Below, piece after piece: positions 1 to 5,370 of a stretch of 6,965 bases of DNA. Location: positions 1-6,965 of the forward strand of contig CAYOEJ010000063.1 in NCBI GenBank assembly GCA_964403015.1, written 5' to 3'. Every line of letters begins with the position of its first letter. The first letter of the stretch is position 1. The position numbers were made by a program, and so were the translations under genes. The notes under the pieces were generated by a model that made no database searches, was not told where the DNA came from, and saw only the letters and a list, made by a program, of their open reading frames with translations. Source of the DNA: CAYOEJ01 sp964403015. GTDB lineage: Bacteria; Actinomycetota; Actinomycetes; Actinomycetales; Actinomycetaceae.

Positions 1-477
1 CAAGCCAAGGGTTCGAATAAGAGCCGCGGATCGTCGTCGGGAAAGCTTCCAGGCCCCCGCGATCGCGCGATTGAATACGACGTCGCCCGCTTGGGCCTGC
101 CCGATTTCGAGTACGAGCCGCAGCGCAACGGAGCGCCCGATCCCGGCGAGGTTGTGTGGGCGTGGGTGCCGTTCGACGAGAACGACGGGCGCGGCAAGGA
201 CCGCCCCGTGCTGGTGCTCGCCGATACGGAGGAGCACGTTATCTTCAGTCAGATGACGTCGAAGGACAACACGCACGACGCCGAGTGGGAAGCCAAGTGG
301 GGCCGGCACTGGATGGACGTGGGCTCCGGCGAATGGGATCACAAGGGTCGGCCGTCCGAGGTTAGGCTCGACCGCCTGCTCGTTGCGCACATGGATCAGA
401 TCCGCCGCGAAGGCTCGTTCCTGCGCAAGGATATCTACGACGACGTGGTGCGGGCCCTGAAGAATCTGCACGGCTAG
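1..477 (+). CDS. PemK/MazF-like protein, 5'-partial
   Basis: This is an actinobacterial protein of the PemK/MazF-like family, which shares the fold of type II toxin endoribonucleases. Family features, numbered from the first codon in the window, are PDPGEVVWAWVPF (46-58), GKDRPVLVL (65-73), MTSKD (85-89), WMDVGSG (104-110) and GRPSEVRLDRLL (116-127). The frame is open from base 1 to the TAG at 475-477, giving 158 visible residues. A TTG at 91 could be called as start, but no ribosome binding site precedes it. The upstream codons read as a plausible Ser/Lys/Arg-rich tail followed by RDRAIEYDV, so I treat the gene as entering from the left edge. No antitoxin gene lies next to it in the window; the next gene is csbD-like. 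Family membership is clear. Whether it acts as an RNase toxin or a housekeeping relative is unknown. Confidence 0.8.
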   Translation, partial: QAKGSNKSRGSSSGKLPGPRDRAIEYDVARLGLPDFEYEPQRNGAPDPGEVVWAWVPFDENDGRGKDRPVLVLADTEEHVIFSQMTSKDNTHDAEWEAKWGRHWMDVGSGEWDHKGRPSEVRLDRLLVAHMDQIRREGSFLRKDIYDDVVRALKNLHG

Positions 478-485
478 TCCGAACT

Positions 486-534
486 GCACACACTGGGCAT
501 GTGTGCGCCGTCGCTTGCGCGCACAGCGCAATTT
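486..534 (+). terminator. Two tandem hairpins after the PemK-like gene
   Basis: Two inverted repeats lie just after the stop codon at 477. The first is GCACACA (486-492) with TGTGTGC (500-506), a 7-bp stem with a 7-nt loop. The second is TTGCGC (515-520) with GCGCAA (526-531), a 6-bp stem with a 5-nt loop, followed by TTTAG. The position fits a transcription end for the upstream gene. The stems are short and the T-run is poor, so this is a weak call. Confidence 0.4.
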
Positions 535-597
535 AGATGCAGATTCAACCATTTTCAGACTTATCCAAGGTTGGCTCCCTAGTGTTGGTGAGGTAAG

Positions 598-615
598 CAG
601 ATCGCAACTGATCTG
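598..615. promoter_or_regulatory. Inverted repeat upstream of csbD-like gene
   Basis: CAGATC (598-603) and GATCTG (610-615) form a perfect inverted repeat with a 6-nt spacer, 25 nt before the csbD-like start codon. It could be an operator for a dimeric regulator or a small 5'-UTR hairpin. A 6-bp arm repeat can occur by chance, and I could not fix a promoter with confidence between 535 and 630. Confidence 0.25.
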
Positions 616-627
616 AGTTGTACACGT

Positions 628-634
628 AAAGGAG
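628..634 (+). promoter_or_regulatory. Ribosome binding site of csbD-like gene
   Basis: AAAGGAG sits 6 nt before the ATG at 641. It is the strongest Shine-Dalgarno match among the plus-strand genes here and suggests efficient translation. Confidence 0.75.
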
Positions 635-640
635 ACAACC

Positions 641-853
641 ATGGGCTTCAAGGATGACATCAAGCACGGCGCACAGTCTGCTATGGGCAAGGCCAAGGAA
701 GCAATCGGAGACGCGACTGACAACAAGTCGATGGAATTCGACGGCAAGAAGGATCAGGCTTCGGCTGACGTGAAGAACACCGCCGCTGACGCCCGTGACG
801 GCGCGAAGGCAAAGGCTGTTGAAGCTGAAGAGAAGCTGACCGACGATAAGTAA
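641..853 (+). CDS. CsbD-like small stress protein
   Basis: The gene encodes a 70-residue, very polar protein rich in Lys, Ala, Asp and Glu, with no cysteine and no membrane segment. The N-terminal GKAKEAIGDATDN (residues 16-28) and the later GKKDQASADVKN (35-46) match the repeated glycine/lysine helix pattern of the CsbD-like family. In Bacillus, CsbD belongs to the general-stress (sigma B) regulon; the molecular role of the family is unknown. The protein is probably cytoplasmic and either helical or partly disordered. The start is firm: ATG at 641 behind AAAGGAG. The gene seems to be its own transcription unit, with 163 nt of non-coding DNA before it and a strong terminator 28 nt after its stop. 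A stress-type promoter is plausible but I could not identify one. Confidence 0.8.
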   Translation: MGFKDDIKHGAQSAMGKAKEAIGDATDNKSMEFDGKKDQASADVKNTAADARDGAKAKAVEAEEKLTDDK

Positions 854-881
854 GACCTCGGCCTAGGTGCCACGTGACTTC

Positions 882-941
882 GGCGCCGCAAAAGTGAGCA
901 GATGCACCGGCATCCTCGCTTTTGCGGCGCCTTTGCGTTTG
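882..941 (+). terminator. Strong intrinsic terminator after csbD-like gene
   Basis: The left arm 882-898 and right arm 915-931 pair over 17 bp with one T-G wobble, 13 of them a perfect outer run (GGCGCCGCAAAAG). After a 2-nt bulge, an inner 5-bp stem (901-905 with 910-914) closes on the loop ACCG. A moderately T-rich tract (TTTGCGTTTG) follows. This is the best terminator in the window. Confidence 0.85.
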
Positions 942-948
942 CTAGAGT
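919..948 (+). promoter_or_regulatory. Candidate rpsT promoter (extended -10)
   Basis: TGCTAGAGT at 940-948 resembles an extended -10 (TGn followed by TAnnnT). A -35 would fall at about 919-925 (CTTTTGC), inside the right arm of the preceding terminator, and does not match the consensus well. Transcription would then start near 955, leaving a leader of about 136 nt before rpsT. The region 955-1090 holds no convincing gene. Confidence 0.35.
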
Positions 949-954
949 TGCCTA

Positions 955-1090
955 TTGGACTTTGAACCTGGTCGGGTGAAAGGTCCGGTCACTCTTCTTT
1001 CCACGGGCGCCCCACGCCTCAGTCCGAAGATGGCAAGCCCTCAACCGACCGAGGCCCACGAGGCCACCAAGCAAAACGAAAGAGTTATCA
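955..1090 (+). other. Untranslated leader of rpsT, possibly structured
   Basis: About 136 nt lie between the candidate promoter and the GTG of rpsT, with no credible ORF on the plus strand. Possible pairings are a local stem 976-982 with 997-1004 (one bulged C) and a long-range GGTCGG (970-975) with CCGACC (1045-1050). Long leaders are common on ribosomal protein genes and often carry autoregulatory structure; that role is inferred here, not shown. Confidence 0.35.
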
Positions 1091-1357
1091 GTGGCAAACA
1101 TTAAGTCCCAGATCAAGCGAAACAAGACCAACGAGAAGCGCCGCGTCCGCAACAAGGCTTACAAGACCGAGGTTCGCTCGCTCGTCCGTAAGACCCGCGA
1201 GGCTGTGGAAGCTGGCAACGTTGAGGAAGCGCAGGAGTCGCTCCGCATTGCTAGCCGCAAGCTCGACAAGGCTGTTTCCAAGGGAGTTCTCCACAAGAAC
1301 AATGCAGCGAATCGCAAGTCCAAGCTTGCCAAGCTCGTTGCATCGATCGAAGGCTAG
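1091..1357 (+). CDS. rpsT: 30S ribosomal protein S20
   Basis: S20 is a primary 16S rRNA-binding protein of the small ribosomal subunit. The 88-residue product has the usual length and starts MANIKSQIKRNKTNEKRR, the canonical basic N-terminus. It also carries the C-terminal signature KGVLHKNNAANRKSKLA (residues 64-80). It is strongly basic and largely helical, as expected. The start is a GTG at 1091; upstream there is only a weak purine stretch (GAAAGAG). GTG is reasonable because the conserved N-terminus begins exactly there. The gene is transcribed away from the csbD-like terminator and ends 14 nt before the shared hairpin facing the carotenoid operon. The long leader may allow feedback control. 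Confidence 0.97.
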   Translation: MANIKSQIKRNKTNEKRRVRNKAYKTEVRSLVRKTREAVEAGNVEEAQESLRIASRKLDKAVSKGVLHKNNAANRKSKLAKLVASIEG

Positions 1358-1371
1358 TTTCTTCGTATAAC

Positions 1372-1403
1372 GTGAGGGGCGGACCGGTTGGTCCGCCCCT
1401 CAC
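1372..1403. terminator. Bidirectional terminator between rpsT and crtEb
   Basis: A perfect 14-bp stem, GTGAGGGGCGGACC (1372-1385) with its complement (1390-1403), closes on the loop GGTT. It lies 14 nt after the rpsT stop and 15 nt beyond the crtEb stop on the other strand. The plus-strand tail (CGTTTGTCGTTC) is modestly T-rich; the minus-strand tail is not. It is best as the rpsT terminator and may also stop the carotenoid transcript. Confidence 0.85.
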
Positions 1404-1418
1404 CGTTTGTCGTTCAGT

Positions 1419-2285
1419 TTATCCAAACCGAAGAATGGCCAGGGTGCCGATCGTCAGCGCTGCGCCCACTGCGAAGTTAATTGTGAGGAACCGGCGCCAT
1501 CCGATGTTCGCCTTCTCGCACGTACGGTCCGTGATGTTCCAAAACGGAGCCACCATAAAAATGAGATATGGAAGAATTAGTGCCGCCGTCCAGGCGACGT
1601 GTGGTCCCGCCACCACGAGTAGAATCATCGCGAGCACATAGAGACCGGTGACGACGCGAACCGTCGTACGCGCACCGAGAGATGTGGCGATCGAGCCAAC
1701 GTTTCCTGCGCGATCCGCCTTAATGTCTTGAATCGCCCCGAATGCCTGAGAGGCCATGCCCCACGCAAAGAACGCGACGAGTGCAAGGATCACAGGTGCG
1801 GTGAACGTGGCCCCGCTGAGCGTCCAGCCATAAACGGCGGGTCCGACGAAATGGGTTGCCGACGTGGCCGAATCGAGGACCGGGCGTTCCTTAAAGCGTA
1901 GAACAGGTGCGGAATAAGCGACGACGGCGAACAACACGACCACAAGAACGATGTTTGACCACGCATCCCCCGCCCACATGAGCCACAATGCGCCTGGGAT
2001 CGGAAGGAATACCGACCACAAAAGCAATGGACGCAGGTGAGTTCGATCGACGAGGGCACCTTCGATGCCACCCTTGCGGGGGTTTCGCACGTCTGATTCG
2101 TAATCGAACACGTCGTTGACGCCATACATGAGCAGGTTGTATGGGATGAGGAAAAAGATGACCCCGACCCAAAAGACCGCATCTGCCTCTCCGGTTGCGA
2201 GGAGCCACGCCATTCCAAACGGGTAGGCAGTATTCACCCACGATAGTGGGCGGGAAGCAAGCACGATATCTCTAAGAACGTTCAT
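1419..2285 (-). CDS. crtEb: Lycopene elongase, UbiA-family prenyltransferase
   Basis: This membrane prenyltransferase is expected to add C5 units from DMAPP to both ends of lycopene, giving acyclic C50 intermediates such as flavuxanthin. The 288-residue protein has the two Asp-rich motifs of the UbiA superfamily, NDVFDYESD (57-65) and DIKAD (187-191), among about eight hydrophobic segments. SRPLSWVNTAYP (11-22) is typical of lycopene elongases. I choose ATG 2285 because AAGGA lies 5 nt upstream and the protein then begins like the family; a start 18 codons further upstream would add a charged, unconserved tail. The gene overlaps crtYf by 14 nt and is last in the operon, as crtEb is in Corynebacterium glutamicum. 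The UbiA fold also serves other pathways, but the crtYe/crtYf context decides the function. Confidence 0.9.
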   Translation of the reverse strand: MNVLRDIVLASRPLSWVNTAYPFGMAWLLATGEADAVFWVGVIFFLIPYNLLMYGVNDVFDYESDVRNPRKGGIEGALVDRTHLRPLLLWSVFLPIPGALWLMWAGDAWSNIVLVVVLFAVVAYSAPVLRFKERPVLDSATSATHFVGPAVYGWTLSGATFTAPVILALVAFFAWGMASQAFGAIQDIKADRAGNVGSIATSLGARTTVRVVTGLYVLAMILLVVAGPHVAWTAALILPYLIFMVAPFWNITDRTCEKANIGWRRFLTINFAVGAALTIGTLAILRFG

Positions 2286-2667
2286 GTAGATCCTTATGTG
2301 GTGCGGAGCGAGTCGCTCCTCGCTCCGACTTCGCCTCACCGTGCCCCTCGCCGGGAGCGTCTCCGTTGCTCAGTTTCGATCTGCGAAGGAACATGTAGAT
2401 AGCAGGGCCAAGAAGACCCGCGGCTATGGCGTAGCTAAAATCTCCGATCGGTGCGGGTCCGACGGATGGTCCCAGAAGCGTGTCCGGATCATAGTCGACC
2501 ATCCCGAAGTAGATGATGAGCGGATCGAACATTGCTGTCAGCACGGACACACCTGCAAGACCTGTGAACAGGGCACGCCAACCTGGTCGCGAACCGCCCC
2601 ACACGAGCAGGACGCTGATCATCGCAGCACTGACCACCACGAGAAGGGACAGAAGTGGATAACTCAT
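2272..2667 (-). CDS. crtYf: C50 carotenoid cyclase subunit CrtYf
   Basis: This is one subunit of the heterodimeric membrane cyclase that closes the end rings of C50 carotenoids. The 131-residue protein has hydrophobic segments at about 4-23, 32-54 and 78-95, with the family block GPAPIGDFSYAIAAGLLGPA (70-89) leading into the last one. That block normally carries PxE(D/E); here it reads P73-I-G75-D76, so the conserved Glu is Gly. A polar tail of about 35 residues follows, rich in charged residues, Gly and Ala, and overlaps the crtEb start. The ATG at 2667 overlaps the crtYe stop (ATGA) and has a strong GGAGGGAG 5 nt upstream. Identity rests on the small paired ORFs, topology, motif position and operon. 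The naming CrtYf rather than CrtYd or CrtYh depends on ring type, which cannot be told. Confidence 0.85.
   Translation of the reverse strand: MSYPLLSLLVVVSAAMISVLLVWGGSRPGWRALFTGLAGVSVLTAMFDPLIIYFGMVDYDPDTLLGPSVGPAPIGDFSYAIAAGLLGPAIYMFLRRSKLSNGDAPGEGHGEAKSERGATRSAPHKDLHERS
2291..2295 (-). promoter_or_regulatory. Ribosome binding site that sets the crtEb start
   Basis: AAGGA on the minus strand lies 5 nt before the ATG at 2285, inside the 3' end of crtYf. It supports this start over the upstream in-frame codon at 2339. Confidence 0.6.
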
Positions 2668-2987
2668 CGCGACTCCCTCCGTTCAACCAGTTGGCGCCCT
2701 GCTCCCCAAAAGTTCATCGCCGACTGCACGAGCAGGACGAGGAACACCGGTTCTTCGATCGGCAATTCAGGCAGGATTTCAAGGCCTGTCATGAGGTCGT
2801 TGTCCCCGATAAAGAAAATTCCTGATTCAATACCCACAACGTCCCACGCCAAGAAAAACAGCACGAGCAGGACGGTGGTTGCTAGGGCTGGTCGGACGTC
2901 GTCGAAAAAGAACAGCTTCCAACGATAATCCACAAGAAGCATGCAACCAATCGCAACTAAGAGAACGATGAGGTACAGCCCGCTCAC
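2664..2987 (-). CDS. crtYe: C50 carotenoid cyclase subunit CrtYe
   Basis: This is the partner subunit of the C50 carotenoid cyclase. The 107-residue protein has membrane segments at about 4-19, 34-51 and 80-96. It keeps the lycopene cyclase domain motif LPIEEPVF (75-82), with the PxEE acids at 78-79. I choose the GTG at 2987: it overlaps the crtB stop as GTGA, matching the other junctions, and has GGGGAG 4 nt upstream. Another in-frame GTG at 2999 would add four residues but has no clear ribosome binding site. The subunit should act with CrtYf in the cytoplasmic membrane on the product of CrtEb. Two small adjacent cyclase genes plus an elongase indicate the C50 rather than the C40 pathway. 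Confidence 0.9.
   Translation of the reverse strand: MSGLYLIVLLVAIGCMLLVDYRWKLFFFDDVRPALATTVLLVLFFLAWDVVGIESGIFFIGDNDLMTGLEILPELPIEEPVFLVLLVQSAMNFWGAGRQLVERRESR
2673..2680 (-). promoter_or_regulatory. Strong ribosome binding site of crtYf
   Basis: GGAGGGAG on the minus strand ends 5 nt before the crtYf ATG (2667) and lies within crtYe. It is the strongest Shine-Dalgarno match in the operon, so crtYf need not rely only on coupling to crtYe. Confidence 0.7.
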
Positions 2988-3895
2988 GAGGCTCCCCACG
3001 TCGCCGGTTTTCTCGACGTTAAACCGCGGAGCGCGGTGAGTGCTTTCACGGCCGTCGGAACGCGAGCGCGGTCATTAAACACGTCGTAGTCACGCGCCTC
3101 AATACGATCAAGAATTTGGGCGTACAGCACCTTCGCGGTGGCGACAGTCCGAGCTGAGCTCCGTGGCATCATTGCGAGTCCCGGTTCTGAGAGCACATAA
3201 ATATCACGATTACGAGAAATCTGGAAGCGCATGAACGCGCGCCACGATTCGTCCACCACACGGGCGTTAATGTCTATCCCAAATCGATCGAGATCTTCTT
3301 CGGGCATATAGACCCTGCCCCGGTCAAGATCCTCCCCAATATCGCGCAGGAAATTGGTCACTTGGAATGCCACGCCCAATTGACGGGCAGGTTCAAGCGC
3401 TCCAGATGGGTCCGCTTGAAGCACCGGAACCATCATTTCTCCGATAACTGCAGCCGAACCGTCCATGTAGCCCAGGAGGTCATCCCACGTGCGATAGCTC
3501 GTCACGGTGAGATCTTGGCGCATGGCACCAAAGAATCGTTCGAAATGCTCGCGTGGAAGGCCGAGCCCACTGACGCTTGTTCGCACGGCCGCCATCACGG
3601 CATCGTCAGTGCGCACTCCTTCGGTGATTGCCTGATAGAAGCGGTCCTCAAAGGCATCCAATCGCGCGGTCGTGGCGGCGATGTTTGTGGGGCTCGTTGC
3701 GTCGTCGTCAGCATCCACGATGTCATCAGCGAGTCGAGCGAGCGCATAGAGCGCGAAGACGTGCTGGCGTTGCTCCACAGGTAGAATTGCGGCGCCCCAA
3801 AAGTACGTCGTCCCGTGCGCTTTCGTGATCGCCTGGCACTGTGCGTAGCCGGAGGAGACGAGTTCGGGCGACGGCGATGCAGTCAGTTCAGTCAT
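2984..3895 (-). CDS. crtB: Phytoene synthase
   Basis: This enzyme condenses two GGPP molecules head-to-head to phytoene, the first committed carotenoid step. The 303-residue protein is normal in length. Its two Asp-rich motifs are intact: DDIVD (57-61), and D185-x-x-x-D189 inside NFLRDIGEDLDRGRVYMPEEDL, the second signature of squalene/phytoene synthases. YMDGSAAVIGEMM (143-155) matches the conserved block between them. The ATG at 3895 overlaps the crtI stop as ATGA and the protein then begins MTELTASP, a natural start. An open frame continues upstream to 4108, but its extra 71 Arg/Gly-rich residues lie inside crtI coding sequence and look like read-through of the other frame. The ribosome binding site is weak, which suggests coupling to crtI. 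Confidence 0.96.
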   Translation of the reverse strand: MTELTASPSPELVSSGYAQCQAITKAHGTTYFWGAAILPVEQRQHVFALYALARLADDIVDADDDATSPTNIAATTARLDAFEDRFYQAITEGVRTDDAVMAAVRTSVSGLGLPREHFERFFGAMRQDLTVTSYRTWDDLLGYMDGSAAVIGEMMVPVLQADPSGALEPARQLGVAFQVTNFLRDIGEDLDRGRVYMPEEDLDRFGIDINARVVDESWRAFMRFQISRNRDIYVLSEPGLAMMPRSSARTVATAKVLYAQILDRIEARDYDVFNDRARVPTAVKALTALRGLTSRKPATWGAS

Positions 3896-5370
3896 TTCCC
3901 ACGCCCCACCCACTCGTCCACGCGGTCGGCCGCCAACTTGCCACTGATGAGAACCATCGGTACCCCGACGCCGGGTATCGTGCCCGATCCAGCGAAGACG
4001 AGGCCGCCCACGCGGCGATCGATATTTTGCGGTCGCCATGGCCCGGTTTGGCGCAGGATATGGGACATCGCAAAGGGAGTCCCCTGAGCCATCCCAGAAC
4101 GTGCCCAATCGTAGGGGGTGTACATCTTCTCGGTGACCACGTCGGTGGGATAGTCGTTCTCATCAAGGAAAGTCATCAGACGATCTCTAAACGTCGCCTC
4201 ACTGGCGTTCCAATCGATCCCACTTCGGTTATTGGGAACTGGTTCCAGAACGTACAGAGTGTGACACCCATCAGGGGCAAGGCTAGGTTCACTCACTGAC
4301 TGGATGCTCACGAGTCGGGAAGGATCTGGCATAAGCTTGTGTTGCTTCGTGAGAGCGTCAAAAGATTCGCCCCACTGCTCACCAAAATGAATGTTGTGGT
4401 GCACAGCTTGCGCAGGTAAGTCTCCTCGGACTCCTATGTGCCATACCACCGCCGACGGTGAATAGGTTCCGTGCGTCAATTTCCGCGGGACGCTTACCTG
4501 AGGCAGAATAGAGCGATACATCGTCGGAAGATCCAAAGTGGACACGACGGCGTCTGCCTGAATTCGCTCACCGTCTGCCATGTCGACGCCGGTGGCGCGT
4601 CCATCAGAAGCGGTGACGATCGATGTGACAGTTCGGCCATAGTCAATACGGACTCCAGCATTGGAGCCCGCCGTGGCCATCGCTTCGGCCACCGCGCCCA
4701 TCCCGCCCGTGGGGTGCCACACTCCCTGTATCGAATCCATGTAAGAAATGACTGCATAGATGGCCAGTGCATCATCGGGCGCCATTCCCGCGTACAGCGC
4801 TTGGAAGGTAAAAATACGGTGAAGGCGGTCATCATCAAAGAACGAGGAAATGGCCGATCCGAGTTTTTTCAGGCCACCGAGGCGAAGAATTTTGAAGCCC
4901 GGTCCAGGCGGATTAAAAAGTGACAGGACGGAGTTGTAGTTCTTGTCAATGAAGTGAGGCATCTCGACGTCATTCAACCGTTTGAGCCACGCCACGAACG
5001 GTTCAAACTGGGCGGCGTCCGAGGATCCGCTTTTGGCCTCGATTTCGGCTCGCATATCGGCAACGCTGGCGCGCGTGTCGATCGTTGAGCCATCGGAGAA
5101 GAACGATCGGTAGCCAGGGTCGAGTCGCCTCATGGGCACCAACTCGTCAACTGACGCATCGACTTGGCTGAGCACGGAGTCAAGAAGGTTCGGCAAGGTC
5201 ATCACAGTGGCACCCGTGTCAAAGGTGAAGCCGTCCTGCACCACCCGCTGGTTACGCCCGCCCGGTTGGTCCTCGCGTTCAACGGTGTGGACATCGTATC
5301 CTCGGCCTGCGAGATGGCAGGCTGCGCTCAGACCGGACAAACCTGCTCCAATAATGACGACTTTAGTCAT
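3892..5370 (-). CDS. crtI: Phytoene desaturase (lycopene-forming)
   Basis: This FAD-dependent desaturase converts phytoene stepwise to lycopene at the membrane. The 492-residue protein is typical in size. The N-terminal dinucleotide fold has GAGLSG (8-13), E31 and the PGGR run (36-39). The C-terminal FAD signature GLVFAGSGTIPGVGVPMVL lies at about 456-474. The region around 176-225, with ALYAGM and GVWHPTGGM, is typical of the family. The ATG at 5370 overlaps the stop of the upstream gene as ATGA. A GTG four codons earlier (5382) is possible but less likely. No clear Shine-Dalgarno precedes the start, so translation is probably coupled to the idi-crtE gene. The number of desaturation steps is inferred as four from the C50 pathway, which needs lycopene. 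Confidence 0.95.
   Translation of the reverse strand: MTKVVIIGAGLSGLSAACHLAGRGYDVHTVEREDQPGGRNQRVVQDGFTFDTGATVMTLPNLLDSVLSQVDASVDELVPMRRLDPGYRSFFSDGSTIDTRASVADMRAEIEAKSGSSDAAQFEPFVAWLKRLNDVEMPHFIDKNYNSVLSLFNPPGPGFKILRLGGLKKLGSAISSFFDDDRLHRIFTFQALYAGMAPDDALAIYAVISYMDSIQGVWHPTGGMGAVAEAMATAGSNAGVRIDYGRTVTSIVTASDGRATGVDMADGERIQADAVVSTLDLPTMYRSILPQVSVPRKLTHGTYSPSAVVWHIGVRGDLPAQAVHHNIHFGEQWGESFDALTKQHKLMPDPSRLVSIQSVSEPSLAPDGCHTLYVLEPVPNNRSGIDWNASEATFRDRLMTFLDENDYPTDVVTEKMYTPYDWARSGMAQGTPFAMSHILRQTGPWRPQNIDRRVGGLVFAGSGTIPGVGVPMVLISGKLAADRVDEWVGRGK

Noticed and set aside
569..596. Possible sigma-B-like promoter (GGTT, 18 nt, AGGTAA) before the csbD-like gene
   Set aside because: Both boxes deviate from the consensus and the spacing is long; alternatives such as TTGGCT with TAAGCA fit equally badly, so no promoter is called.
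952..1294. Two minus-strand open frames opposite the rpsT leader and rpsT
   Set aside because: They are shadows of rpsT and its leader, with no domain and no plausible start signals.
1372..1641. Plus-strand open frame of 89 codons beginning in the shared hairpin
   Set aside because: It starts within the terminator stem and runs antisense to crtEb; the protein is Arg-rich and unlike any family I know.
2286..2339. Upstream extension of crtEb by 18 codons
   Set aside because: It is charged and not membrane-like, while AAGGA stands 5 nt before ATG 2285.
2296..2928. Plus-strand open frame of 210 codons
   Set aside because: It is antisense to crtYf and crtYe, has low-complexity composition and no recognisable domain; the minus-strand genes explain the region.
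3896..4108. Upstream extension of crtB by 71 codons
   Set aside because: It lies wholly inside crtI coding sequence, is Arg/Gly-rich and unlike phytoene synthases; ATG 3895 fits the overlap pattern and the family start.
3841..4299. Plus-strand open frame of 152 codons
   Set aside because: It is antisense to the crtI 3' end, with no ribosome binding site and no family features.
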